Counted from the stretch's first letter, positions 31,926 through 40,845 are shown. The stretch is 64,000 nt of DNA from Verrucomicrobium sp. GAS474 (GCF_900105685.1 NZ_LT629781.1:2604001-2668000); one strand, 5' to 3'. Notes: a model not told the origin generated them from the sequence alone. Numbers and translations are program-made.

Positions 31926-33125
31926 TTAGTTGAATAGCGAGGAGGGAGGATTTTTTTGGGGAGTATCAGGCAAGCAGGTCACGTAATAAAAACCGCGTTT
32001 TCCCACTTTGAGATAGAATCCTTCGCAATCGACGACGTGATTGGGATCAATTATTTTTTGACCATCGATAGCTACGCCCCCTTGTTGAATCAAAGTGCGG
32101 GCTTGAGAGCCGCTAGGTGCTGCTTCAATTGCGACAAGTAGTTTAATGAGAGCGAGCGAGGTCTCGTTGACAATTGTCATAGCTACTTTCGGAAACTCCT
32201 TCTTGGAGAAGACCTGCTCGAAGCCTTCGCGGGCTTCCTTCGCGGCGGCCTCGCCGTGAAAGCGGGTGACGATCCGGGCGGCGAGCTGTTTCTTCGCCTC
32301 CATCGGATGGAGCGCGGTATCGAGGCGCTCGGCGAAGAGGGTGGGGTACCAGCGGGCCATGAGCTCGTCGCTGATCCGCATCGCCTTGCCGAACATCTCC
32401 GAGGGGGGATCGTTGACGGCGATGGTGTTGCCGAGTGACTTGCTCATCTTGTTCGTCCCGTCGAGGCCCTCGAGGAGGGGCAGGGTGAGGACGACCTGGG
32501 GGGGCTGGCCCATCTGTTCCTGGAGATGGCGGCCGACGAGGAGGTTGAAGAGCTGCTCGCTGCCGCCGAGCTCGATGTCGGCCTTGAGGACGACCGAGTC
32601 CCAGCCCTGGAGGAGGGGGTAGGTCAACTCATGCATGGCGATCGGCTTGCCCGCCTCGCGCCGTTCCTGGAAGTCCCGCCGCTGGAGCATCTGGGTGGCG
32701 TTGCCGCGCCGTTGGAGCTGGATAAGGTCGACGGCGCTCATCTTGCCGAACCAATCGCCGTTGAAGACGACCTCGGTCTTTTGGGGATCGAGGATCTTGA
32801 ACGCCTGGTCCTGGTAGGTCTTCGCGTTGGCGGCGATGTCGGCGGGGGAGAGTTCGGGCCGGGTGGTGTCGCGGCCGGTGGGGTCGCCGATGCCGGCGGT
32901 GAAGTCGCCGATGATGAGGACGGCGATGTGGCCCTCGTCCTGGAAGGCGCGGAGGGTGAGGAGGGGGACGGTGTGGCCGAGGTGGATGTCGGGGGAGGTC
33001 GGATCGACGCCGAACTTCACGCGGAGGGGCCGCCCGAGGGAAAGCTTCTTCTCCAGTTCGGCGCGGGAGTGGATTTCTTCGACGCCCCGGAGGAGGCGGG
33101 CGAGGGTTTCGGCGGGGCTGCTCAT
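31926..33125 (-). CDS. tyrS: Tyrosyl-tRNA synthetase
   Basis: A 399-residue class I synthetase. The HIGH-like motif is in DPTSPDIHLGHTVPL, the KMSKS loop in NKMSKSLGNTIAV, and an S4-like RNA-binding region ends the protein (LIQQGGVAIDGQKI). It belongs to the TyrRS subgroup with this DPTSPDIHLGH start. The 5' four-fifths is GC-rich like the neighbours, but the last 230 bases drop sharply (26 of 60 G+C on the line starting at 31981 against 40 of 60 at 32521), pointing to recombination within the gene. The start at 33125 gives the family N-terminus. Confidence 0.97.
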   Translation of the reverse strand: MSSPAETLARLLRGVEEIHSRAELEKKLSLGRPLRVKFGVDPTSPDIHLGHTVPLLTLRAFQDEGHIAVLIIGDFTAGIGDPTGRDTTRPELSPADIAANAKTYQDQAFKILDPQKTEVVFNGDWFGKMSAVDLIQLQRRGNATQMLQRRDFQERREAGKPIAMHELTYPLLQGWDSVVLKADIELGGSEQLFNLLVGRHLQEQMGQPPQVVLTLPLLEGLDGTNKMSKSLGNTIAVNDPPSEMFGKAMRISDELMARWYPTLFAERLDTALHPMEAKKQLAARIVTRFHGEAAAKEAREGFEQVFSKKEFPKVAMTIVNETSLALIKLLVAIEAAPSGSQARTLIQQGGVAIDGQKIIDPNHVVDCEGFYLKVGKRGFYYVTCLPDTPQKNPPSSLFN

Positions 33126-33163
33126 GGAAGGGGGGAGGATAAAGAAAGAAGGGGGAGCGACGC

Positions 33164-33196
33164 AAAAGAAAAGGGCGACCGGTTTCCCGGTCGCCC
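33164..33196 (-). terminator. Terminator of rpsA
   Basis: On the minus strand, GGGCGACCGG and CCGGTCGCCC form a 10-bp stem with a short loop followed by TTTTCTTTT. It lies 33 bases after the rpsA stop, so tyrS probably needs its own promoter between the hairpin and 33126. Confidence 0.85.
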
Positions 33197-33228
33197 TTTC
33201 TTTGAGGACGATGCTTTGGAGAGAAGAA

Positions 33229-34899
33229 TTACTTCTTGTCGCCGGGGCGGTAGTCTTCCTGGGCCGCGGTGTCGAAGGCGTCGGCCAACGAGCCGAGGTC
33301 TTCGCCGGGGCGGATCGTGTCGAGGCGCTCGCGCTCCTTCTCGAACTGCTCCTCGTTGTAGTCCATCGCCTTGAGGGAGAGGCCGATACGGCGCTCCGCC
33401 TTGTCGATGCGGATGATGCGGGCGGTGACGTCCTGCCCGATCTTGAGGACGTCCTTGACCTTCGCGACGCGCTCGTTGCTGATCTGCGAGATGTGGACGA
33501 GGCCGTCGATGTCGTCGGCGAGCTGGACGAAGGCGCCGAAGCTGGCGACCTTGGTGACCTTGCCGCTGACGGTCTCACCGACCTTGTAACGCTCCTCGAT
33601 GGCCTTCCACGGATCGTCGGCGAGCTGCTTGAGCCCGAGCGAGATGCGCTGGTTGGTCTTGTCGATCTCGATGACGCGGGCCTCGATCTCCTCGCCCTTC
33701 TTGAGAAGTTCGGAGGGATGATTGATCTTCCGGGTCCAGCAGAGGTCGTTGACGTGGATGAAGCCGTCGATGCCCTCGTCGAGCTCGATGAAGGCGCCGT
33801 AAGCGGTGAAGCTCCGGACCTTGCCCTTGACGGTCATGTTGACGGGATACTTGAGGGAGACCTCGTCCCACGGATTCGCGTCGAGGGCGCGGACGGAGAG
33901 GGAGATCTTCTGTTCGTCCTTGTTGACGTCGAGGATGATTGCCTCGATTTCCTGGCCCAAGGCGAGGACGTCGGCGGGACGCGCGACGCGCTTCGTCCAG
34001 GAGAGCTCGGAAACGTGGACGAGGCCTTCGATGCCGGGTTCCAGTTCGACGAACGCGCCGTAGGGCGCGAGGTTCGTGACCTTGCCCTTGACCTTGGTCT
34101 GGACGGGATACTTGTCGGCGATCTTGTCCCAGGGGTTGTCGCTCTTCTGCTTGAGGCCGAGGGAGACACGCTCCTTCTCGCGGTCGACGTCGATGACGAC
34201 GACTTCGATTTCCTGGCCGATGCGGAGGAGTTCCGAGGGATGGTTCAGGCGGCTCCAGCTCATGTCGGTGATGTGGAGGAGGCCGTCGATGCCGTCGAGG
34301 TCGATGAAGGCACCGAATTCGGTGATGTTCTTCACGGTGCCCTTGACGAGGCTGCCCTTCTCGACGCTCGAGAGGAACTTGGAACGCTTCTCGGCGCGTT
34401 CGGCCTCGACGATCTCACGGCGGGAAAGAACGACGTTCTTCCGCTCTTCGTTGATCTTGACGATCTTGCAGGTGAGGGTCTTGCCTTCGTATTCGCGGAG
34501 ATTCTTCGGGGGGGCCACGTCGATCTGCGAGGAGGGGAGGAACGCCTCGACGCCGACGGTGAGCATGAGACCTCCCTTGACGACGGCCTTGACCTTGCCG
34601 TCGATGACGCCGCCTTCATTGAAGGTCTTGACGATCTTGTCCCAGTTCTGCTTCTGGGCGGCCTTTTCCTTCGAGAGGACGATGACGCCGTCCTCGTTCT
34701 CGAGGTCTTCGAGGAAGACTTCGACTTCGTCGCCGACGGCGAGCGTGTCTCCGTCCTCGAACTCGTTCAGGGCGATGACGCCTTCGGACTTGTAGCCGAT
34801 GTCGACGAGGATTTCCTTGCTGCGCTTCTCGATGATGCGCCCTTTGACGATGCTGCCCTCAGTGTAGATGGGCAACGCTTTGACCAATTGTTCCAACAT
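33229..34899 (-). CDS. rpsA: 30S ribosomal protein S1
   Basis: A 556-residue protein with six S1 RNA-binding domains, each about 70 residues, starting near residues 15, 97, 185, 270, 357 and 442. The last four carry the typical GxVxNxxxxGAFVxL core (for example VTNLAPYGAFVELEPGIEG). It tethers mRNA to the 30S subunit. The ATG at 34899 follows a clear GGGAGG. An acidic tail follows the sixth domain. The gene closes the cmk-plsC-rpsA arrangement seen in other bacteria, here with a lipoprotein gene inserted. Confidence 0.97.
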   Translation of the reverse strand: MLEQLVKALPIYTEGSIVKGRIIEKRSKEILVDIGYKSEGVIALNEFEDGDTLAVGDEVEVFLEDLENEDGVIVLSKEKAAQKQNWDKIVKTFNEGGVIDGKVKAVVKGGLMLTVGVEAFLPSSQIDVAPPKNLREYEGKTLTCKIVKINEERKNVVLSRREIVEAERAEKRSKFLSSVEKGSLVKGTVKNITEFGAFIDLDGIDGLLHITDMSWSRLNHPSELLRIGQEIEVVVIDVDREKERVSLGLKQKSDNPWDKIADKYPVQTKVKGKVTNLAPYGAFVELEPGIEGLVHVSELSWTKRVARPADVLALGQEIEAIILDVNKDEQKISLSVRALDANPWDEVSLKYPVNMTVKGKVRSFTAYGAFIELDEGIDGFIHVNDLCWTRKINHPSELLKKGEEIEARVIEIDKTNQRISLGLKQLADDPWKAIEERYKVGETVSGKVTKVASFGAFVQLADDIDGLVHISQISNERVAKVKDVLKIGQDVTARIIRIDKAERRIGLSLKAMDYNEEQFEKERERLDTIRPGEDLGSLADAFDTAAQEDYRPGDKK

Positions 34900-35089
34900 A
34901 ATGTGAAACCTCCCTATGTAGCTATTTGTTTGTCCCGGTCTTTCGGGAGAAGAGCCTGACGAGGTGATCGGGGAGGATAAAAAACGATCGCCCAAGCGCC
35001 GGGCCTTCTCGACCGGGAGGATCAGCCTATGCGGAAAGGGCTGTGCGGCAAGAATTTATTTGGGGGATTCCAAATAAAGTCGGTCCTGT
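34900..35089 (-). promoter_or_regulatory. rpsA leader region
   Basis: About 190 non-coding bases precede rpsA. Features seen are the Shine-Dalgarno GGGAGG at 34908-34914, a small CCCG/CGGG hairpin near 34935-34950, and a 9-bp AT-rich hairpin at 35055-35078 (TTTATTTGG with CCAAATAAA) just after the upstream lipoprotein gene, possibly its terminator. S1 often represses its own translation through its leader; whether that happens here is not shown by sequence alone. Confidence 0.45.
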
Positions 35090-35527
35090 TCAGGGCTTCC
35101 GCCGCAGCTCGATCACCACTTTCGTGGCGAGGCCGCTTTCATTGCTCGCCTCGAAGGGGACATAGGCCGGGGCGGGCGGCAGGAGGGCGTTCTGCCAGGC
35201 GGAGGAATCGATGGTGGAGCCGTCGTTCTTCTTGAAGAGGGCCCGGATCTGGATGGCGAGGGGCTGGAGGGTGAGGTTCCCGAGGCGGCAGGTGACCTTG
35301 ATGGCCTTCTGCCCGCCGGCGGTCTTGTTGAAGCCGGTCGGGTTGACGATGTCGATGAGCTTCGCCATCGAGTCGTCGGTGATGAGGAAGAGGACGGTCT
35401 CGTCCTGGTCGTTCCGGACCCAGCCGGGACCGGGATTCTCGTAGGAAGGGGCGGGGGGCGGAGCGCCGGCGCACCCGGCGAGGAGGGTGACGAGGAGGGC
35501 GAGGGAAAGGAGGGGGAAGGCTTTCAC
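35090..35527 (-). CDS. Predicted lipoprotein, possibly YcfL/DUF1425-like
   Basis: A 145-residue protein with a signal peptide and lipobox (LVTLLAGCAG, Cys near residue 19). The mature part contains GQKAIKVTCRLGNLTLQPL, ALFKKNDGSTIDSSAWQNA and ASNESGLATKVVIELRR. This order, a beta-rich domain with D/N-x-D-G followed by a Trp, recalls YcfL-type lipoproteins linked to the LpoB/YcfL group, but the match is only by eye. It lies 13 bases after plsC and before the rpsA leader. Confidence 0.65.
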   Translation of the reverse strand: MKAFPLLSLALLVTLLAGCAGAPPPAPSYENPGPGWVRNDQDETVLFLITDDSMAKLIDIVNPTGFNKTAGGQKAIKVTCRLGNLTLQPLAIQIRALFKKNDGSTIDSSAWQNALLPPAPAYVPFEASNESGLATKVVIELRRKP

Positions 35528-35540
35528 TCGGGGTAGGGGG

Positions 35541-36167
35541 TCAGGAGAGTTCGGCGATCTTGCCCATCATTTCCCGGGAGAGATCCTCGTAGCCGGTCTT
35601 GCCCTTTTCGGCGGCGGCGGCGAAGTCGGGAAGGTAGGGCTTCCCGATGACGACGCGGAGGGGATGGCGGCGGAACTTCGAGGGGCGCTCGGCGGTGCCG
35701 CGGGGGAGGGCCTCGTAGGAGCCGAAGAGGCGGACGGGGAGGATGGGGACGCCCGCCTTGGCGGCGACGAGGCCCGCGCCGGGCGCGCCGGGCTGGAGCC
35801 GCCCGTCGAGGGCGCGGGCGCCCTCGGGGAAGAGGATGACGGCGCAGCCTTCCTTCAGCCGCTTGATGATGATGCGGAGGCCGTTCATGTCGGGCTTGTC
35901 CTGGTCGACGGGGATCGAGTTCAGGCTCGAGATGAGCCAGCCGAAGCCGTTTTTCTTGAAGAGGGTCTTCCGGGCGAGGAAGTGGATTTCCCGCGTCATG
36001 CCGCAGGCGACCATCGGCGGATCGAGGAAGCTGAGGTGGTTCGAGACGATGAGGAGGCCTCCCTTCTCGTACCCCTTCAGGTTCTCCCGCCCTTCGTAGG
36101 TGATGCCGCAGGTCGCGCCCATGAGGAGATGGGCGAGACCGCGGGCGAAGGCGTACCAGAGGCGCAT
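35541..36167 (-). CDS. plsC: 1-acyl-glycerol-3-phosphate acyltransferase (PlsC family)
   Basis: A 208-residue enzyme with the acyltransferase motifs in order: NHLSFLDPP (His-x4-Asp), FLARKTLFKKNGFGWL, and FPEGARALDGRLQPG. GVPILPVRLFGS fits the last block. It should add the second fatty acid to lysophosphatidic acid at the membrane. It follows the aroA-cmk fusion by 31 bases; cmk-plsC-rpsA linkage is known from other bacteria. Confidence 0.92.
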   Translation of the reverse strand: MRLWYAFARGLAHLLMGATCGITYEGRENLKGYEKGGLLIVSNHLSFLDPPMVACGMTREIHFLARKTLFKKNGFGWLISSLNSIPVDQDKPDMNGLRIIIKRLKEGCAVILFPEGARALDGRLQPGAPGAGLVAAKAGVPILPVRLFGSYEALPRGTAERPSKFRRHPLRVVIGKPYLPDFAAAAEKGKTGYEDLSREMMGKIAELS

Positions 36168-36198
36168 GGGAGGGGCGGGGCGGACGGGAGTGGGCCGG

Positions 36199-38253
36199 TT
36201 ATTTCGCTTCCTTCACCGCGTGCGCGTCGGCGTTCTCGAAGAGGCCCTTCCCCTCGAGGAAGCCGAGGACAGTCTCGACGACTTCGTCGATGCTGAGGGT
36301 GCTGGTGTCGATGCGGATGGCGTCCTTCGCCTTCATCATCGGGGCGGCCTTGCGGGCGGCGTCCTGGGCGTCGCGGGAGGCGACGCTGTCCTTCTCCCCG
36401 TCCTTCGCCCGGCGGGCGGCGCGGACCTCGGGGTCGGCGTCGATGAAGAACTTGAAGGGGGTGTGGGGGAAGACGACGGTGCCGATGTCCCGCCCCTCGA
36501 CGACGAGGGGGCCGTGGTTGAGGAGTTCCCGCTGCTTTTCGAGGAGGGACTGGCGGACCGCCGGGATGGCGGCGACGGCGGAGACGTACTCGTTGATTTC
36601 CCCGTCCCGGACGTGGGGGAGGGGGTCGATGTGATCGAGGCGCATGACGAGGGTGTCGGCCTCGATGCCGCACTCGATCTTCATCGTCTTCAGCCGTTCC
36701 GCGACGAGGGCGGGCTTGGAGAAGTCGACCTTCTCGTCGAGGAGCTTCCAGGTCAGGGCGCGGTAGAGGGTGCCGGTGCCGACGTGGGCGAAGCCGAGGC
36801 GCTTCGCCAGCTCGCGGGAGACGGTGCTCTTGCCGGAGGCGGCAGGCCCGTCGATGGCGATGACGTGGTTGAGGATCGTCCCTTCCTCGGGCCGGGCGGG
36901 GGGCTTCGGCGGGTTGATCTTCTTCTTCAGGGCGTGCCAGGTCCGTTCCGGGAGGCTCTGGGCGTACTTCTGGGTGAGGAACTCCAGGTGGCGCTCGAAG
37001 CCGGGGTAGGAGGTGGCGATGCAGTCGGTGTCGTCGATCCGGCTGGGATGGTCGGCGGAGAGGGCGAGGACGGCGCAGGCCATGGCGATGCGGTGATCGC
37101 CGAAGCTCTCAACCCGGGCGTGCTTGATGGGGTGGCTGCCGTCGATGATCATGCCGTCGGGCTGCTCGACGACGGGGACGCCGAAGAGGCGGAGGTTCGT
37201 CGCCATCGCCTTGATCCGGTCGCTTTCCTTGACGCGGAGCTCATGGGCGTCCCGGATCACGGTCTGGCCCTCGGCGAGGGCGGCCGCGACGGAGATGATC
37301 GGGATCTCGTCGATGATGTTGGGGATCTCGTCGCCGCCGATCTCGACGCCGTGGAGCTTCGTCCCGATGACTTCGAGCGTGCCGAAGGGCTCGGCGCTGG
37401 GGGCCTCGACGTGCTCGCGGATCTGGGCGCCCATCCGCATGAGGACGTTGAGGAGGCCGGTGCGGGTGGGATTGAGGCCGACGTTGCGGATCGTGAGGCG
37501 GGAGCCGGGGGTGGCCGCCGCGGCGACGAGCCAGAAGGCGGCGGAGGAGAAGTCGCCCGGGACCTGGAGGTCGTTCCCGTGGAGCTTCGTCCCGCCGCGG
37601 ACGGTGACGGTGAGGCCGTCGATCTGGGCGGGGGCGTAGAAGTGGGCGAGGAGGCGCTCCGTGTGGTCGCGGCTCTGGATCGGATCGGTGACGCGGGTGA
37701 CGCCCTGGGCGAGGAGGCCCGCGATGAGGATGCACGACTTCACCTGGGCGCTGGCGACGGGGGACTTGTAGTCGATCCCCTTCAGCGCGGCTCCCTCGAT
37801 GGCGAGGGGGGGCGTGCCCTTCTCGCCGGTGGCGGAGAGCTTCGCACCCATGAGGGTGAGGGGGTCGATGATCCGCTTCATCGGGCGGCGGGAGAGGGAG
37901 GCGTCGCCGAAGAGGCGGGTGGGGAAGGGCTGCCCGGCGAGGAGGCCGGCGAGGAGGCGCATGCCGGTGCCGGAGTTGCCGCAGTCGAGGGGTTCCCACG
38001 GGGCCTTGAACTTCCCCTGGACGCCCTCGATGAGGAGGGTGGTGCCGTCCTCGAGGATCTCGATCTGGGCCCCCATGGCCTGGAGGGCGCGGAGGGTGCA
38101 CATGCAATCCTCGCCGGGGAGGAAGCCGGTGACGCGGGTCGGGCCGGAGGCGAGGGAGGCGAAGATGACGGAGCGGTGGGAGATGCTCTTGTCGCCGGGG
38201 ACGGTGATTTCCCCGTCGATTTTCGGGGAGGGGATGATGCGGAGGTGGTTCAT
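36199..38253 (-). CDS. aroA-cmk: EPSP synthase fused to cytidylate kinase
   Basis: A 684-residue bifunctional protein. Residues about 1-435 are a complete AroA: ITVPGDKSISHRSVIFASLA, GNSGTGMRLLAGLL, ESDRIKAMATNL and FGDHRIAMACAVLAL. These make 5-enolpyruvylshikimate 3-phosphate from shikimate 3-phosphate and PEP. After a linker of about 25 residues, residues about 462-684 are a complete Cmk: the P-loop AIDGPAASGKST, then VEGRDIGTVVFPH. It phosphorylates CMP and dCMP. No internal start or stop divides them. The upstream neighbours are tyrA and hisC, the downstream ones plsC and rpsA, so the fusion joins two gene sets. Confidence 0.95.
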   Translation of the reverse strand: MNHLRIIPSPKIDGEITVPGDKSISHRSVIFASLASGPTRVTGFLPGEDCMCTLRALQAMGAQIEILEDGTTLLIEGVQGKFKAPWEPLDCGNSGTGMRLLAGLLAGQPFPTRLFGDASLSRRPMKRIIDPLTLMGAKLSATGEKGTPPLAIEGAALKGIDYKSPVASAQVKSCILIAGLLAQGVTRVTDPIQSRDHTERLLAHFYAPAQIDGLTVTVRGGTKLHGNDLQVPGDFSSAAFWLVAAAATPGSRLTIRNVGLNPTRTGLLNVLMRMGAQIREHVEAPSAEPFGTLEVIGTKLHGVEIGGDEIPNIIDEIPIISVAAALAEGQTVIRDAHELRVKESDRIKAMATNLRLFGVPVVEQPDGMIIDGSHPIKHARVESFGDHRIAMACAVLALSADHPSRIDDTDCIATSYPGFERHLEFLTQKYAQSLPERTWHALKKKINPPKPPARPEEGTILNHVIAIDGPAASGKSTVSRELAKRLGFAHVGTGTLYRALTWKLLDEKVDFSKPALVAERLKTMKIECGIEADTLVMRLDHIDPLPHVRDGEINEYVSAVAAIPAVRQSLLEKQRELLNHGPLVVEGRDIGTVVFPHTPFKFFIDADPEVRAARRAKDGEKDSVASRDAQDAARKAAPMMKAKDAIRIDTSTLSIDEVVETVLGFLEGKGLFENADAHAVKEAK

Positions 38254-38290
38254 GGCGGCTGGGAAAGGGGGCTAGGAAAAGGGAGGGAGG

Positions 38291-39166
38291 CTACTCGAGT
38301 TTGCGGCGGGTGTCGTTGGCTTTTTCTAAAAGGGCTTGGAGGGTGTCGGCGTCGCCGTTCTGGAGGGCTTGGCGCGCCTTCTGGAGTTCGACAATCAGGG
38401 TGTCGAGGATACCGCCGACCTCGGTGCGGTTGGCAAGGAGGATTTCCCGCCACATGGCGGCGGGACCGGCGGCGATCCGGGTGGTGTCGCGGAAGCCGGG
38501 GCCGGCGGCGTGGAGGCTCTCGTCATCGACGATGGCGGCGAGGGCGGCGGCGGCTAGATGGGGAAGATGGCTGATCTGGGCGGTTCGGCGGTCGTGCTCT
38601 TCGGCGTTGAGATTCTCTACAATGCCTCCTACGGATTTCCAAAAGGAGGTAACGCGAGAGATGGTCTCTGGGGTGGTTTCTGTCGTGGGAGTCAGAAGGA
38701 TAGTCTTGCCTTCAAAAAGAGTAGGGGAGGCGACGGGATCGAAACCGCCTTTTTCCCGGCCAGCCATGGGATGGCCTCCGATCCATCGTTCTTTGAGGAG
38801 AGGGGTAAGGGCGGAAACCACAGGACCTTTGACGCTGCCCACATCGGTAACAACGGCCTCTGCCTTAAGGCTGCCCGAGATTGTAGTGGCTACATTGAGC
38901 ATCTGATCGATGGGGACGCAAAGGAATACCAGATCGGCATTCATCACGGCATGATCGAGATCTACTTGATAATTTAAGGTGGGAGACGTTTTTCCCTCGA
39001 ATGCCTTTTTAAGGATGGGCCATGCGTCCTCGTTCACGTCACAAATAGTGAGGTAGTCACAAAGCTTCTTATGAACGCATGCCCAAGCGATCGCACCTCC
39101 AATCAGTCCGGGGCCGATGATGGCGATGGTGCCTACGTGAAACGGAGATGTCCCCGTTTCGCTCAT
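38291..39166 (-). CDS. tyrA: Prephenate dehydrogenase
   Basis: A 291-residue TyrA with the NAD-binding IAIIGPGLIGGAIAWAC at the start, DVGSVKGPVV, the active-site IGGHPMAGREKGG, and SHLPHLAAAALAA later. It oxidises prephenate to 4-hydroxyphenylpyruvate, the tyrosine branch; no ACT domain is attached. The start overlaps the hisC stop by 4 bases. The first two-thirds of the gene is lower in GC (29 of 60 on the line starting at 38881) than the last third (48 of 60 at 38461) and than hisC, suggesting replacement by recombination. Confidence 0.96.
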   Translation of the reverse strand: MSETGTSPFHVGTIAIIGPGLIGGAIAWACVHKKLCDYLTICDVNEDAWPILKKAFEGKTSPTLNYQVDLDHAVMNADLVFLCVPIDQMLNVATTISGSLKAEAVVTDVGSVKGPVVSALTPLLKERWIGGHPMAGREKGGFDPVASPTLFEGKTILLTPTTETTPETISRVTSFWKSVGGIVENLNAEEHDRRTAQISHLPHLAAAALAAIVDDESLHAAGPGFRDTTRIAAGPAAMWREILLANRTEVGGILDTLIVELQKARQALQNGDADTLQALLEKANDTRRKLE

Positions 39167-40269
39167 GCCGTGGGGAGGGCTCCGGGGAGTTCGGCGAGGA
39201 AGAGGTCGAGCTGGGCGGGGGTGCCGATGCTGACGCGGATCCAGGCGGGGAGGCGGTAGCTGACCATCGAGCGGACGATGATCCCCTTGGCCTGGAGCTT
39301 CTTGAAGACGCTGGCGGCGTCGCCGACCTCGACGAGGACGAAGTTGGCCTCGGAGGGGACGAACTTCCGGCCCATCCGGGTGAAGGCTTCCTGGAGGCGG
39401 AGGCGGCCCGCGTCGGTCATCTCCTTCGTCTTCTTCTGGTGCTCGGTGTCCTGGAGGGCGGCGAGGGCGGCGGCCTGGGCGAGCATGTTCGTGTTGAAGG
39501 GCTGGCGGCTCCGCTCGAGGAGGCCGGAGATCTCGGTCGTCGTCAGGGCGTAGCCGATGCGGAGGCCGGCGAGGCCCTGGATCTTCGAGAAGGTCCGCAT
39601 GAGGATGACCTTCTTCCCCTCGCGGACGGCGCGGAGGGTGTCGGGCGGGTTATCCAAAAATTCGTAGTAGGCCTCGTCGATGACGGCGACGACGTGGTCG
39701 GGGAGGGCGTCGAGGAAGCGGTCGAGGGCGTCGTTCGGGATGCGGGTGCCGGTCGGGTTGTTCGGCGAGGCGACGAAGACGAGGCGGGTCTTCGGGGTGA
39801 TCGCCGCGAGGATCGCGTCGAGGTCCTGGTGGAAGCCGTCCTTCTCCTTCACCTTCGTGCAGCCGACGCCGAAGAGCTGCGCCATCAGCTCGTAGACGGC
39901 GAAGGCGTTCTCCGAGGTGACGATCTCGTGCTGGCCGGGGCGGGTGAAGGAGTGGTAGGCGAGCTCGATGATCTCGTTGGAGCCGTTGCCGAGGACGACG
40001 TTCTTCAGCTCGAGGCCGAAGACGCCCGCGATGCCGTTGCGGAGGTGGTAGCCCGCGCCGTCGGGGTAGAAGTGGAGGGAGGGGAGGGTGTTGCGGATCG
40101 CCTCCAGCGCCTTGGGCGAGGGCCCGATGGGGTTCTCGTTCGAGGCGAGCTTGATGATGGAGCCCGGCTCGAGGCCGAGTTCCCGGGCGACGTCGTCGAT
40201 CGGCTTGCCCGGTTCGTAGGGGACGAGGTTGGCGACTTCGGGGTTGGCGAGATCGGTGGCGGAAAGCAT
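39163..40269 (-). CDS. hisC: Histidinol-phosphate aminotransferase
   Basis: A 368-residue fold-type I aminotransferase. It has KLASNENPIGPSPKALEAI at the start, NNPTGTRI for cofactor and substrate contacts, the PLP-binding lysine in RTFSKIQGLAGLRIGYA, and the arginine in WIRVSIGTP near the end. The tyrA neighbour (4-base overlap) makes use in tyrosine or phenylalanine transamination plausible, as some HisC proteins also serve as aromatic aminotransferases. It heads the minus-strand aromatic cluster. Confidence 0.93.
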   Translation of the reverse strand: MLSATDLANPEVANLVPYEPGKPIDDVARELGLEPGSIIKLASNENPIGPSPKALEAIRNTLPSLHFYPDGAGYHLRNGIAGVFGLELKNVVLGNGSNEIIELAYHSFTRPGQHEIVTSENAFAVYELMAQLFGVGCTKVKEKDGFHQDLDAILAAITPKTRLVFVASPNNPTGTRIPNDALDRFLDALPDHVVAVIDEAYYEFLDNPPDTLRAVREGKKVILMRTFSKIQGLAGLRIGYALTTTEISGLLERSRQPFNTNMLAQAAALAALQDTEHQKKTKEMTDAGRLRLQEAFTRMGRKFVPSEANFVLVEVGDAASVFKKLQAKGIIVRSMVSYRLPAWIRVSIGTPAQLDLFLAELPGALPTA

Positions 40270-40341
40270 AGGAGGGGGAAGGGGGAATGTGGGGCGGGAG
40301 GGCCGAATTGTCGATGCGGAATTGAGGCGGCTGGGCCGGGT

Positions 40342-40794
40342 TCAGGACTCGGACGGGGCCAGTTTCCCGGCGGCGGCCTCGTCGATGAGGGCGAAGATTT
40401 TCCGCTCGATGAGGGGGAGGGCCTCCTCGGGGGTGGCGAAGTCGAGGTCGTGGATGTCCCAGTAGGTGATCTTGTCGGCCCAGTCGGGGAATTGCTCCGT
40501 CATCATGGCGAGGTGCTCGTCCCGTTTCAGGGCGATGACGAGGGCGGCCCGCTCCAGGTCGGCGCGGGTGAGGGCCTGGCGGTCGGGGGCGGTGAAGAGG
40601 GGGCTGATGCCCCGGACGGTGAGGGCTTTCACGGTGTGGGAGGAGAGGGGGCCGCTGACGAGGTGGATCATGAGGCCTCGGGAAAAGGCCCGCCAGGGGA
40701 GGTTCTTCCGGGAGGCGAGGAAGTTGAAGACGGCTTCGGAGAAGCGGCTGCGGTAGTAGTTGCCGGTGCAGATGAAGAGGATGTGCTTTTCCAT
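40342..40794 (-). CDS. Low-molecular-weight phosphatase/ArsC-like protein
   Basis: A 150-residue protein of the LMW protein-tyrosine phosphatase fold. The P-loop FICTGNYYRSRF keeps the nucleophilic Cys and the Arg six residues later (C-x5-R), but the second cysteine of typical arsenate reductases or LMW-PTPs (CxGNxCRS) is tyrosine. A WDIHDLD stretch near residue 118 resembles the acid-loop region of arsenate reductases. Substrate unknown: phosphotyrosine or arsenate are both possible. The start at 40794 is preferred over 40815. It is divergent from the BamE-like lipoprotein gene. Confidence 0.8.
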   Translation of the reverse strand: MEKHILFICTGNYYRSRFSEAVFNFLASRKNLPWRAFSRGLMIHLVSGPLSSHTVKALTVRGISPLFTAPDRQALTRADLERAALVIALKRDEHLAMMTEQFPDWADKITYWDIHDLDFATPEEALPLIERKIFALIDEAAAGKLAPSES

Positions 40795-40845
40795 GGAGGA
40801 CTGGGATCTTTGCACTTTTCCTCCCGGTATGAAAGAATGGAAGGA

